Positions 44,741-57,207 are shown, counted from the first letter of the stretch. The stretch is 64,000 nt of DNA from Pieris napi (GCF_905475465.1 NC_062244.1:11092001-11156000); one strand, 5' to 3'. The notes: a model not told the origin generated them from the letters alone. Translations and numbers: made by a program.

Positions 44741-45440
44741 ATTTATCATCGTTATTTTAAAAAGCACCACCATTTAAATCCATTTTCAAAACACAGTTAA
44801 AAGGCTACTTTTCATAGCGCTAAGAAATTTCATTGAAGTAAATATAGAATTTAATCAGCAGTCTAGAGCGGGGTGCTTTACAAATCTTACTCCAATCTCT
44901 AAATTAGTTAGATAAAAAGCACAGTTGAGTTACGTGACCCTCAACGACGCGGGTTAATTAATTTTTAATCAGAGTCTTAGTCTTGGGCGAGATTGAGTTT
45001 GTTCCGTGAGATTTTATGAAACTTCATCTTGCGCGAAATGCCTTTATTCACTGAAAGACCTTTGATCGTCGGGTTATTGTTATAGTTAGGTTCTCGGTTG
45101 ATTAAATTGTATCGACCTGAGACAATTTAATTTAACAGTTTAAACGGATTGATAAGGGCATTGCCGAAATAGAATTCTTGATGAAGTAATCTACGAAAAC
45201 GCTTCGATTCGCCAGAAAGGAATTAAAAAAATAATTCAATTTGTCTCTCTCCTAACACAGTGATCAAAAATCTACTCTTTTGTACAAAATATAGTAAGTT
45301 TAATGACATTATTTTAATACAAAATAATCTTCAATCGAAGCCAATATGATGAAAAGAGACGAACCAAGAGTAATCTAATAAGACAATTTTTATTGTCTTT
45401 GGCATCGCGAGTCTATCATAAATAATGCTGATAGGCATTG

Positions 45441-45683
45441 GAGTAAGTCTTTTAGGTCTGGGCCTCAGATTTCTGTACCTGATTCATGATGATTTGTCAA
45501 TCTAATAGGCACACGCTGTCGCCTTTTTGGGTTGGCAAGCCGGTCCTTACGTTGTTTTCCATCATCATTCAAGCAAATGTTAAAAGCCCACATAGAATGA
45601 AACTCCATTGGTGCACAGCTGGGGATCGAACCTACGTCCTCAGGGATAAGTCGCACGCTGAATCCACTAGGCCAACGCTGCGC
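45441..45683 (-). mobile_element. SINE-1
   Basis: TAGGTCTGGGCCTCAGATTT, TCGAACCTACGTCCTCAGGG, and CACTAGGCCAACGCTGC head. Confidence 0.8.
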
Positions 45684-46154
45684 TATAATAAATTTATAAT
45701 GGTTATGCATTTTGCTTATATTTGAAATCCTAAATCGGAAAATACATTTTCTAGACCTAATTTCACTATTCAACCCGAGGCGAATCCATGATATTTCCGA
45801 ATTCAATCCTATTCAAATGTCTATTTACCGTGAAAATTATTATACGTACATTATTGTATTATGATTTCAAATAATTTCTATAATTCAGGATCTAATTTCA
45901 TCCTCAATGTGATTTTAGTTAATTTACGCAAATATAATCTTATTCTCGGTGCGGTTTTATCCCCACATAGACGGCGCTTAAATTATCCCAATTTTAAATT
46001 TAGGTACAAATAAAGTTTGTTTATATTTTTTGGTTTACGTTTATTTATATCGAGTTTTTTTGGAAATTTGTTGGTGCATTTAAATTCCTTTAAACATAGA
46101 ACCGACTCTAATATCACTAAAAACTATCAGATAACAATATTTCTTATCTTATAT

Positions 46155-46250
46155 AACAGGGGCAAGGCCCATCTGACGTTAAGTGCCGCCATAGACACTC
46201 GCATTGCGCTGCCGGCCTTTTAAGAATCGCTCTTTTCTTATTTCTATTGA
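46155..46250 (-). mobile_element. LINE tail fragment
   Basis: AGGGGCAAGGCCCATCTGAC and GCGCTGCCGGCCTTTTAAGA. Confidence 0.5.
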
Positions 46251-47064
46251 TTGGTCTTGTATTACCAAAACAATTGAATGTAACAATAATTTGTATAAGA
46301 AGATATTTTCCATCAGGTATCGGTCCCAAAAAAAAAGAGTATATATTGTATTGATACGATCCACGGACGTGGAAGATACGTACGATGAACACAATTAAAC
46401 GTCGTGATAATTTCCTCCTTCAGGTTTTGGAGTTAAAGTTAAGTTTTTCAAGAAACAATTGAATTCGCCTTATTTGAGTAAAATTCACACCAGTCCGGTA
46501 TTGCAAGAGATGTGTATGTATTTATGTGAAAAAGCTAGCAACACTCACAAAATATTTATTTTTTTCCTCAGAAAGTACCAAATTTTTGTACAAAACCTCT
46601 TAATGGAATTAAACAGTATAGGAATAATTTCTGGAGAGAAAATTGTCGTCGTAAACCGGGTTCAGCAATGCATTTTCCAATTAGTTGTACATATCATTAT
46701 CTGTTCGCAAATCACAAAATTGATATAGTTTTCGATTAAACTAAGACTGATTAATCGGGTTTTAGTTTGGATAGAAAGTTATTGTCGTTTAATAGACTAA
46801 TAGATCAAATTCTAGTCCATCCCCAAAGACTAATTCATCAATTTTCCGCACTTTGCAATAAGCCTACAACAGCCGCGAATTTGTAGCGTAAATACGCACT
46901 ACATAATCAGCGATATGTTTTATCTCTTTTCCACACAGCGGATACACTAAAAGACGGAGAGAGATGAAAGAGGAACTAGGTTAATCTATATTAATTAGTC
47001 GAATTAAGTTTATTTTATTTATTAAAGTACACTATACAGGGCGTCCCAAGACTATGGGACCTTA

Positions 47065-48278
47065 GGCTATGTTCACATGTAACGCGCGTTAACGCGCGTC
47101 AACGCGCGATCAAATTTGAAGAGCGTTCAGATGATGAGCGCTAACGTGCGTTGCGAGAGTACTCGTCAGTCTAGTTCGGTAGAACATAGAAAATGTTATA
47201 ATAATGTGCTAATATTTTGTGGTTATATTATAAAGAAAAATTAGAAAAAGAAAACGTACACATTGCATTTATCCAATTTTGAAAAAAAATACAAATTATA
47301 TTATATTTTTTATACAAATTTGCTATATTCCAACTTGCTGGCCTTTTTTCTACTTCATCGATTAGTAAGTCGATGTCAATATCTTCAATTTCACTCATTT
47401 TAAATGCGAGAACAAAATATAATTACGAAAATTAACAAAATTACATGCGATCGCGATGAAAGCACGCGCTCATCTGAACAGCAAACGGACATTACATTAA
47501 TATCAAAGCGCGCGTCAACGCGCGATCACCTGCGTCTAGAGACTTTGGCTATGTTCAGATGGCAAAAACTTGACGCGCGTTTTCAAATCGCGCGACTAGA
47601 CATTGTGGTATTTTCATACAACTGTTCACATGAGCGCGCGTTAACGCGCGGTAACGCGCGTCAACGCGGCGCTCAGAGAAAAAGTCTCTAGACGCAGGTG
47701 ATCGCGCGTTGACGCGCGCTTTGATATTAATGTAATGTCCGTTTGCTGTTCAGATGAGCGCGCGCTTTCATCGCGATCGCATGTAATTTTGTTAATTTTC
47801 GTAATTATATTTTGTTCTCGCATTTAAAATGAGTGAAATTGAAGATATTGACATCGACTTACTAATCGATGAAGTAGAAAAAAAGGCCAGCAAGTTGGAA
47901 TATAGACAATTTGTATTTTTTTTCAAAATTGGATGAACCCAATGTGTACGCTTTCTTTTTCTATGTTTTTCTTTATAATATAACCACAAAATAATAGCCT
48001 CTTCCACGTCCATTTTCTACGTTCTACCGAACTAGACTGACGAGTACTCTCGCAACGCGCGTTAGCGCTCATCATCTGAACGCTCTTCAAATTTGATCGC
48101 GCGTTGACGCGCGTTAACGCGCGTTACATGTGAACATAGCCTTTTTCTCTGAGCGCCGCGTTGACGCGCGTTAACGCGCGTTACCGCGCGCTCATGTGAA
48201 CAGTTGTATGAAAATACCACAATTTCTAGTCGCGCGATTTGAAAACGCGCGTCAAGTTTTTGCCATCTGAACATAGCC
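47065..48278. mobile_element. PIF/Harbinger-type element, outer copy, TTA duplication
   Basis: It starts GGCTATGTTCACATG (47065) and ends CTGAACATAGCC (48278); TTA flanks at 47062-47064 and 48279-48281. Dense ACGCGCGTTAACGCGCG motifs lie near the ends. A second, inverted copy sits inside (47547-48141). Without it the outer copy is about 616 bp. The 3-bp TTA duplication and the transposase remnant indicate Harbinger. Confidence 0.85.
47547..48141. mobile_element. Inner, inverted Harbinger copy inserted in the outer one, TTT duplication
   Basis: GGCTATGTTCAGATGGC start and CATGTGAACATAGCC end; TTT at 47544-47546 and 48142-48144. It is the reverse complement of the outer copy, arm for arm. It holds ATGAGTGAAATTGAAGATAT and, on the minus strand from 48013, MDVEEAIILWLYY followed by HWVHPI, the start of a Harbinger transposase. 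Confidence 0.85.
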
Positions 48279-48479
48279 TTAAGGGAAAGTACCTTAAATA
48301 TCGTAGATAGGATATTTTGCCGAAAGAAGACTTTATTTTATTTTGAAAAGTGAGTATTACTGCATTCAATGATTTTCTAAAAATTACTTATCTCGTCTGG
48401 GAATTAACCTTAAGGTCCCATAGTAATAAAATTGTCTACATTGTATGTTATCTGTTATTCTAATATATAAAAATTACGG

Positions 48480-48625
48480 TGAACATACAATATGCCAAAT
48501 GCTGATTATTGTTAACATAAGGAAGTGTCAAATAACACTACTTACAGTCTCTATTAAAGGGAAGACACTTTGTTCAATTTTTTCACTCACTGTTTAGCAC
48601 TTAATACTAACGTGCACAAATCATC
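48480..48625. repeat. Unclassified interspersed repeat (also at 56060, 62030 and 62195)
   Basis: ACACTACTTACAGTCTCTAT and TTTTCACTCACTGTTTAGCA recur at 62070 and 62255 with small changes. No coding or terminal repeats recognised. Confidence 0.55.
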
Positions 48626-48848
48626 TAACAACGAAATCCATTTTCAATGTAGTTTCTCCAATACCTGCACAGAATTGCGTTATACTAAATAGGATTGGGA
48701 TCGCGTTGGACATCGTTAAAAATTACGTGATAAACTTGCTGTATAGTAACGCAGACTCTTGCAGTTACTATTGAATAGAAGTAATCTGTCCAATCTCAGT
48801 TCGTTTTCTGTGGTACACTCTGTTTAGTATTCAACAATAAACACTTCT

Positions 48849-49092
48849 GCCCTGTGATTCTGTAACTCACTTCACGAACTCACACAGCGGTTTTCGCATC
48901 GGCGGTCGCTCTCAAATCAGTCGTGAAGCAGTCATTTTATGATTTGGCATTCTGAAAACGTGGGAGCTTGTACTTTATTGTTTATCAGAATGCCAAATCA
49001 TAAAATGACTGCTTCACGACTGATTTGAGAGAGACCGCCGATGCGAAAACCGCTGTGTGAGTTCGTGAAGTGAGTTACAGAATCGCAGGGCT
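48849..49092. mobile_element. Near-perfect hairpin MITE (244 bp)
   Basis: GCCCTGTGATTCTGTAACTC left arm and GAGTTACAGAATCGCAGGGC right arm, with the same internal sequence as 40993-41237. The two copies are very similar and look like a recent pair. Confidence 0.9.
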
Positions 49093-49520
49093 GATTTACA
49101 TTTTTAATATTTTTTCTAAGAATATAGACCATAGAGATTATAATATAGAATAAAGAGCATTAATGTTTGTGCGTTAGTTGCATAAATTGGCCACTTATAC
49201 TTGTTTGAACACTTGGACATGGAAAAGGGAAAATTTTACACAATAATAAGTGCCTCAGCATCATTAGATACAACAACACTTAGACTCCTCTACCGTCGTT
49301 ATCTGAGGAAGTAAATTGGAAGGGGTCTATTTGATATTCACGGTAATCCAAGTGGAAAGTTGCAAGTCTTAATAAAAAATGAATATTAGCTAGTCTGTGA
49401 TGTTTTTATGTCTGTTTAACGCTAATCTGTTCGCATTTAGTTCAATTCACTAAATTATTTCTATTAATATGTTATCTGTTACGGACCCATTCAATATCCT
49501 ATCTGAAATCGAGTATTCAA

Positions 49521-49770
49521 TTTTTTTTTTTAAAGACAATTCACACCAATTGACCGAGTCCCATGCTAAGCTGGTGAAGCTTGTGTTATGGGTACTAGGC
49601 AACGGATATACATACATATTATAGATAGATAGACATATAAATACATATTTAAACACCCAAGACCTAAGCACAACACCAAATGCTCGTCGATGTTCGTCTC
49701 AGCCGGGGATCGAACCCGGGACCCATGGATTCGCAGTCAGGGGTACTAACCACTAGACCAATGAGTCGTC
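49521..49770 (-). mobile_element. SINE-3 (third tRNA-derived family)
   Basis: On the minus strand: head ATTGGTCTAGTGGTTAGTAC (A-box), CCCGGGTTCGATCCCCGGC (B-box), body TTGGTGTTGTGCTTAGGTC, and an A-rich tail (T-run at the left). Confidence 0.85.
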
Positions 49771-50180
49771 AGTAACAGAGCTGAATAAATTACCAGCGTT
49801 AGATTTATAATAGTTAAAATGGAAGAGAAAATATATGTTTAATATTGACCGCGAATTCATACAGACTTCTTTGTGTGTAACGTACAAACTTTATAGTAAT
49901 ACATTCTTTTGCTTTCCGCTTAGTTCATATTTTTCGTCACATCGTAAACGTCAAATTCTAAAGCCCCGCTTTCCAGTTTAAATGGCGTATTTATGGCAAC
50001 ATTTCAATAGCCCATATTACTTAAGTTAAGCTAATAATTATCTATATCCTAAGCAAGTCGTTCGTTAACGTAACGTAAGGGTTTTAATTGTATTGCATTC
50101 TGGTAACACCTGATAAAACAATTGCTTGTTATAATTCATTATTATATAATATAGTTTAAATGTAGGTAATATTATTGATG

Positions 50181-50436
50181 TTTTTTTTTAATGGCTCTGG
50201 CACGATATGTGCATTAGCCAGCGTCAAGTATAGGATTTTTTTAAATTCGTGATTGACTTTAGAAATTCGACCGTGTCCTCCATGTACGGCTCAGGCACTC
50301 GCCCGGTACCGCACAACCCTCCAAAGGCCGAGAACAAATTTAAATTAAATTAAAACTTGCCCTCGAACCGGGAATCGAACCCGGTACCCCTCACCTAGCT
50401 GCCACTTAATAAGACCGCTAGGCTATGAGGACCCCT
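50181..50436 (-). mobile_element. SINE-2, second copy
   Basis: Reverse copy with a T-run at the left, GGGAATCGAACCCGGTACCC (B-box reversed), and GACCGCTAGGCTATGAGG at the head. The target duplication ATTATTGAYG is at 50171-50180 and 50437-50446. Confidence 0.85.
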
Positions 50437-50446
50437 ATTATTGACG

Positions 50447-52107
50447 TTTGATAATATATTGTGAAAAAGCATAGATTAAAAATGTAAATTGTCACTAATG
50501 GCATTGAAGACGCTCGCGCTTTTTTATGCATTGTGCATATCGTGTAACCTACAATAAGTTAGGTTATGAAATGCGCTATAAACAGACTGAATCAGAAGAA
50601 AGCTACCGATATATTTACTAATTTAATTTAGATTTTCACTTAAACGGAATAGAATATTATTATGATTATAACGAAAGGACGTGTATTTATGGTTTATGAA
50701 GAGCTTATGTTCTGAAGCGTAAATCAGATACCTATAAGTACAGCTCATACATCACCCCGAACGGCGGAAGCCCAGAAACTCATATTTTTACCGTTAACAG
50801 GGTCCTTCAGCAAAATTAATGACCCGTGAACACTACAGCTAATCGACGACTCGAGTGGCTGCGGACTATAAAGATAACCATTGTCATCCGAAAGTATCGT
50901 GTTTTGCTTGAAGATGAACGGCCAATTTATATTTTATTACTTTTAGAAATTAGTATCACTAATCTTAGACTTAAAATATTATTGTGAAGAAATAATTGCC
51001 GTATAGGCAATTTTGTGTGCCTAGCAACCGATTAGTCTATAATTTGAAAGTTTCCTCTGATTATATTTTTGTCCTACTGATTCATTTACGTACTTTAAAG
51101 CATAATTGATAAAAGGCTTCATTTACACTTAATATACAAAATATATACAATATATACAAAATTCCAAATCCCACATAAAAAAACAAATTCTCACAAAGAA
51201 GATCCGGTCAGCCTATGCTGATACAGATAATATTATTTTTTTGCAAAAATAGTTTAATTATAAATTTGTCTTAGAAATCTTGTTGTTTAGAAATCTTAAA
51301 GTACACATAGCATATCAAAAGGAAGAGACTGGCTGCCCACAACATAGGGAATCCTAGTGTAGGAGCAAGTGCACTTTATTTTAGGATAAAATGTGGACAC
51401 GTATTGCGTCATCATCGATACGACTTGGTACAGCTTATAATGATGAACAAAATTCAAGACAACCGTAGAACCGCAAAGTCGTGGTAGAGTACGGGAGTGG
51501 ACCGGCATCACATCGTGTCTGTGAAGTTAGCTTAACTTACCAGCAAAGGACAAAAAATAGGGTTCTTAGCACACACAATAGTTCTTTAGCTCCTGATCGT
51601 TTTTAGAAAGAGACGTTGCAGTCCAGAATTGTTTTTTTAAAGTGTAGAATGCTATAAAGAGTGTGTTCTTCTGGTGAGTGCTCTGCTAACTTCACAGCCA
51701 CTATCACCGCTATCACACCATCCGCCGAAGATTTTTTTTGACATGAGCAAAACACCCGGCAATTCAACAGCATAAAGTGGCACCAGCAGAAGAACAAACT
51801 TTTTCTGACTACGTTTAACGTATACAAATATTCAACTTAAAATTTCTGAATAGCCGTTTTAATTACCAAAATGAATTCATCATTCAGACGAAATAAATAG
51901 CGGGGATTTATTTCGAGAGATGTAATCTATTCAGTGACCAGTATTGAAAAGCGCCAGCGTTGAATGTAAGACAAAGTTTCAGTAATAAACAAAGGTAACT
52001 GAAATCAACTCGTTATCTGTTACTAGTTGTTTCTCTTCTCTACAATATTATTTATTTGTGTAAATATGTAAATTAGTTGGGTATAATGTATTACTTAGTA
52101 ACAAGAA
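50447..52107. other. No recognisable gene or element
   Basis: AT-rich DNA; short frames only, none with family marks or splice support. Confidence 0.4.
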
Positions 52108-52358
52108 TTTTTTTTTTAATTCACACCAATTGACCTAGTCTGACCTAAGCTGGTGAAGCTTGTGTTATGGGTACTAGGCAACGGATATACATACATATTA
52201 TAGATAGATAAACATATAAATAAATACATATTTAAACACCCAAGACCTAAGCACAACACCAAATGCTCATCACATCGATGTTTGTCTCAGCCGGGGATCG
52301 AACCCGGGACCCATGGATTCGCAGTCAGGGGCACTAACCAATAGACCAATGAGCCGTC
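52108..52358 (-). mobile_element. SINE-3, second copy
   Basis: Almost identical to 49521-49770 (GTTATGGGTACTAGGCAACG, GCCGGGGATCGAACCCGGGA), with a T-run at the left. Confidence 0.85.
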
Positions 52359-52376
52359 TTTTTTTTGGCGACGTAT

Positions 52377-52490
52377 AGTTACAGATGAGGCGAAGAGAGA
52401 AAGACTTGGAGCGAGGTAATGTGCTAAGCTCAAGACGGAACACGATCAGGGACGCTCATAGGATATTACGTCAAGTAAGTCCTCCAATAT
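52377..52490 (+). mobile_element. RTE-like LINE 3' fragment
   Basis: ATGAGGCGAAGAGAGAAAGA and CTTGGAGCGAGGTAATG are the forward version of the 14310-14350 segment; it ends at ATTACGTCAAGTAAGTC. Confidence 0.55.
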
Positions 52491-53194
52491 TGAATCTAGT
52501 ACAAGGCAGACGTATACCAAATTAACATTTAAATTATGTTTACCGATTTTTAATAAATACAGATTTTATGGCATCGATGACCGGGGTTATATTAAAGTCC
52601 TACTTTTATTTGTTTAATTATTACGAACTCAAACATTAAATATGATAAATATCGTGATAAAAATGCAAAACAAAAGTGGTTTGGTACACAGTTACTTGGA
52701 ATCTAAAACTTGCTATGCCAGTGCTCTCGCGAGTTTAACAAAATATGTGTATAAAATAAGGTCCTGCACAAGGGGAGATTAAGAAATTCTTAATATTAAA
52801 AAAATACATTTCGCACTTCTATTGCTTACGAAAACTTGAAATAATGTTCTCCTTACAGTTCTACACTCTCTAATTTATATTTCAGTTTTCATCATTGTTT
52901 TCATTATCTGCCTTCACAGATTATTAAAAATGTTCTCTGAATTCCTTTAAAAACAATAGAAACCAAAGCGAACTTGACAAGAACCAGTTTCTGAATACGA
53001 TTACATAAATTAGGCTTGGACTTCGACCGTCAAGACATCAGGCATAAAGCCAAGCTTGATGGAATTGTAAAATCAAGCCTTGTTGGTGTAGTTTGAATTG
53101 CTAAAGACGCATTGAGTTTGTATTGGCATATTGTATTAGACGTGGCGTCACTCAGACTTGCCTTCCTGCCTTCAAACCCAGACTCATTGTTATT

Positions 53195-53300
53195 TTTATT
53201 TATTTATTTTACAGAATAATATTATGTATATAATGAAATGTTACATTAGAAAACCACTGTGGTTTGTATATATGTAACCATAGCAGTTTTGTTTAGGAGC
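53195..53300. repeat. Interspersed repeat (also at 60035)
   Basis: TTACATTAGAAAACCACTGT then GGTTTGTATATATGTAACCA. The copy at 60035-60145 has GTTACATTAGCAAACCGCTG. Confidence 0.6.
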
Positions 53301-53396
53301 GCGACAAATGCATATAAAAATAGTTTTTACACTTTCTACATACGTGAGGCTGTCTAATAACTAATAGTTCATTTAATAAAATAAATCAGTGGCGCT

Positions 53397-53573
53397 ACAA
53401 CCTCTTTAGGTCTTTGCCTCAGATTTCTGAATCTGTTTCATGATCGTTTTTAAATCTAATAGGCAAGTAGGTGATCAGCCCTCAGTGCCTGACAAGCCGT
53501 CGACTTTTTGGGTCTAAGACATGTCGGTTTCCTCACGATGTTTTCCTTCACCGTTCGAGCGATTGTTAAATGC
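53397..53573 (-). mobile_element. SINE-1, truncated, left half of a foldback
   Basis: CAGTGGCGCTACAACCTCTT through CGAGCGATTGTTAAATGC, in reverse orientation. It meets a forward SINE-1 3' half at 53576. Confidence 0.75.
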
Positions 53574-53575
53574 CA

Positions 53576-53690
53576 CGGCGGCGGCGTGTGTCAGGCACTG
53601 GAGGCTGATCACATATTTGTCTATTAGATTGAAAAATAATAATGGAACAGAATACAGAAATCAAGACCTAAACAGGTTGTAGCGCCTCTG
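53576..53690 (+). mobile_element. SINE-1 3' half, right half of a foldback
   Basis: CGGCGGCGGCGTGTGTCAGG through CAGGTTGTAGCGCCTCTG, forward orientation. It has no tRNA head. Confidence 0.75.
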
Positions 53691-53937
53691 ATTTATTTTT
53701 ATTTAAATGATTAGGCATCTTTCATATTTTAAATCATGAAGCCATTCAATTCTGTTCGTCTAAAATATGAGAATAAGGTGAGCACTTAAGCCTTCTAAAT
53801 GTAAAAACATTTGAAGCATAATTCCTTTGTAATTGCGTTTGGATTGTTCTGTTGGTATGTTGTGTCTAATCTTCTAATGTGAGTGATTTAGTATAATACG
53901 TGAATCTTTTTGATTAAATGGGTTTTGGTTTCATGAC

Positions 53938-54084
53938 GCCTTGCGATTCTGTAACTCAAAACAACAATAAACTACAAGCTCCCTCCTTATCAGAATGCCA
54001 AATCGTAAAATGACTGCTTTACGACTGATTTGAGCGCGACCGCCGCTGTGAGAGTTCGAAAAGTCAGTTACAGAATCGCAAGGC
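53938..54084. mobile_element. Hairpin MITE, GCCTTGCGATTC family, shortened
   Basis: GCCTTGCGATTCTGTAACTC left end, AGTTACAGAATCGCAAGGC right end; most of the left arm is deleted. It abuts the head of a SINE-1 copy. Confidence 0.75.
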
Positions 54085-54262
54085 AGTGCTGGCATAGTGG
54101 ATTGAATGTGCGACTCTCAACCCTGAAGTCGTTTATTCGAATCATGATTGTGATTTTTTTCATGTGTATGTAGCACTTGCTACGGCGAACATCCGTAAAC
54201 CGGCCTTAAACCCAAAAGACGACAGCGTATCAGGCACAGATGGCTGCTTACCTACTGGTTAT
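54084..54262 (+). mobile_element. SINE-1, diverged
   Basis: CAGTGCTGGCATAGTGGATT head, then GACGACAGCGTATCAGGCAC; the 3' end is lost. Confidence 0.6.
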
Positions 54263-54269
54263 TAAGAAA

Positions 54270-56880
54270 TAATTAAATCAATTATATACGCGTATTTGAA
54301 TCACGAGGAGAAATATTTACGAATACCTACTTTGTTCAATGACACCTAGTGTTCTTTAATGAAGATATAGTGAAAATTCCATTTTTGCAGAGGGTACAAA
54401 CAGACGACTTCGTATTTGAGATTTGTACTTGACAGCAGTGATATTTAACTGAATTTTTAACGGCATCAAATTTTAATCATCAAAGGAATTCCTTAAATAG
54501 ACTACAAAGTCTCTTAAGAAAATAATAAAATATTTTGCCGCTCCCTTTCTTACAAGAGCATTCCTGAAAATATTTCTTACAAACTTAATAACTCTTTCGT
54601 CAGTATACCAAGTAAGGTATATTTTATATTATGGTCTTCAGAAAGTATACATTAAATACATACTTCAAACACCGGTTTGTAAATGTCCAGAAATGCGTGG
54701 ATTCCCGTTGAATATATTCTGAAACTTTGACTGTTTCTTTAATATATTACAAATATTTAAATTATATTAGCTGTTTTGCCTATCTTACCTTCTATATGTT
54801 TTTTTAATACATATAAAAATGGACAGAAGGCTCATCTGATGTTAGATGATACCGCCCATGGACACATTACCCATGGCCAGCGAAATAAGTACATTAATAT
54901 GAAATGGCCATGGAGCAGCGGCACCATCGATGGCGGCCAACGAGATCGAAGCGACGCATCTGCGGCTTGTTGGTGGTCGCATATTTAAAATATGTTTTCC
55001 TTTGTTTTATCGCTTCTTACTTCTACTTCTTGAGAGATACACAAACACTGATTTTTCCTCAACGTCCATTTTGAAGCGCGCTGTATTTGTACTGACGAAT
55101 GTAGCTGCAGTTTTGCCCGCTATCCTTGCGGCCTTATAATCATAGGGAAATGCTTACTATAATTTATATGTTGTATTAATTGATATGTGTGTGTATGTGT
55201 AAATTATTTATAGTCATATTTTTATGTATTGTATTGTACAAAAATACAAATAGAAACTTAAGTTATATAACCGTTTCACTTCTACCGATTCTTTGGCCTC
55301 AAAAGTCAAAAGATATAGAAATAGACACAACAAAACCTTATAAATTCAGTGTCGAACTTCGACTTCGAGACCACAAATACAATTTTTAACATAAGACTTA
55401 TCGCAAAACTAGAGTTTGAATTTTATTCACACACACACACTTTAAACAACAATTTATTCGCGAAAACGACAAAGTTGTTTTGTCGTAGTTGGCGGTGTCA
55501 TAAGCCCAGTTGCTAAACTAACTTAATAACGAAACCACAGACGATAATTCTGACAACAACAGCGCGATTTTTATTAAACAATGTGGCTCGGTGAATGTTG
55601 TAATATAAGAATGGAATTATATTATTATTAATTACTTAATCTTTAGGTTGATAGTGATTTATAGATATACACCTGTTTGATCCGTCACCTATAATAATAG
55701 CAAAGTAGAAATATTTTACATTTTTCAATAGTATTTTCTCTTTAAGCATTGGAATTTTTTCCCTTAAATGTTGTCCACACTTGTCATTGACGCACATGCA
55801 TGTATTGTGTTTTCGTATGTCGTGAGTTCTCTGTAAGTGATTGTATGTGTTTCGTTAGTGTGCTATTTTAAAAATAAAAAAATATTAGTATATTAGTTTT
55901 TGTTTGTATATTGCTTAATTGGTTGTAGAGAGTATATTTGGTGAATGATTTGCGTGATTTTTTAAACAAAGATGCTCCTCGCTAGCTCTCTGTATCTTTT
56001 AAACATCTTAACGTATTTTAATGCGTCAATAAACAGCGTCACCAAATTGTGTCTGCACAAATACCAATGTATAATCTGTTAATATCACGATTAACCAAAC
56101 TTAATACCAATCCTTAAAACGAACCTAATTTACTAAAAAAAATATTTACCATAAAGTGTTCACTACATACAGTATCTATTATGAGGAAGACACTCTCTTG
56201 AATAATAATAAATGTCATAATATATTTCTATTTTATTATTCTATTTTATAAAAAAACCATGTCTTCCCTCTGTCTAGTCTTGCTTACGATTCACACTTGC
56301 ATTTTGCAAAATAAGATCTTAAAATAATGAAAGGTTATCTTGATTTTAACATCGCGGGCGGTAACCGGAGGAAATTGCCATAACTTTGCCCATTATACGC
56401 TAAAGGCCTATTCAGTTCATAAATATGAAATTGTCATCATTCGACCCCGTTGTATTCTTAAAAGGGTAGTCTTGAGAATAAATATATATAAAATGATAAT
56501 TTTATTTGAAGGTGTAAGGAACTCATCCATAAAATGATCCACTTTCCTCTTCGCTTTATTTTATCTGAGGCCAAGGAAAAATTTATAAAAATATTAACTT
56601 TACTGGACCCTTGTACTTAATCAATCTTATTAATTATTCAAAAATGACTTTATATGCTATTTAGTTCAGTTTAATTAAATTAAATCCATTTAAAAATAAA
56701 ATCCCAAAAAAAATTTAATTTTGTATTTACGTTTAGTCAAAAAGTTTATATTATGCTCATATTAATCTATCTATTTTGGAATTAAATCTTGTGATAGAAT
56801 TTTCAAAATTGGTCAAAAGTTTTTGAGTCTTTTCGTTACATACAAAATACATTATTTTATCTTTATAGAAGTAACACAAG
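54270..56880. other. No supportable host gene
   Basis: AT-rich. A short LINE-tail remnant (CAGAAGGCTCATCTGATGTT) lies at 54820-54870, and a repeat copy of the 48480 family lies at about 56060-56200. The open frames have no family marks. Confidence 0.4.
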
Positions 56881-56885
56881 GGTAT

Positions 56886-57207
56886 TCTCTCTATATATAA
56901 AATTCTCGTGTCACAATGTTCGTTCCCATACTCCTCCGAAACGGTTCGACCGATTCTTATTAAATTTTTTAAGCATATTCAGTAAGTCTGGGCTACTATC
57001 TATATTTCAAACCCCTAAGTAATAAGAGGTGTCCACCACAATTTTATTTATTTTGTATTATGTGGCATTAAAAAATACATACAACCCTTAATTTTCATCC
57101 ATCCCTAACCCCTATTTTTATTATAGTAGATAGTTATTTTTATTAAACTAAAAAATGTTTCCTAGAAATAATATACATGGCAAAACAACGCTTGCCGGGT
57201 CAGCTAG
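56886..57207 (+). mobile_element. Helitron-type element, forward
   Basis: TCTCTATATATAAAATTCTC and GTGTCACAATGTTCG start, CGAAACGGTTCGACCGATTC, end CGCTTGCCGGGTCAGCTAG before a T. Confidence 0.7.

Larger units (their letters stand above)
47051..48424. repeat. Older inverted-repeat element around the Harbinger nest
   Basis: ACTATGGGACCTTA (47051-47064, continued by AGG after the insertion) is matched by CCTTAAGGTCCCATAGT at 48408-48424. The left flank CAGGGCGTCCCAAG hints at a mariner-like end. This is a third, oldest layer. Confidence 0.55.

Noticed and set aside
46459..46728. 89-aa open frame as a gene
   Set aside because: No recognisable domain, splice context or codon signal; probably chance in AT-rich DNA.
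47404..48274. Several 60-95 aa open frames in the GC-rich block
   Set aside because: They read through inverted transposon arms rich in CGCG; mirror-image frames on both strands show they come from the palindrome.
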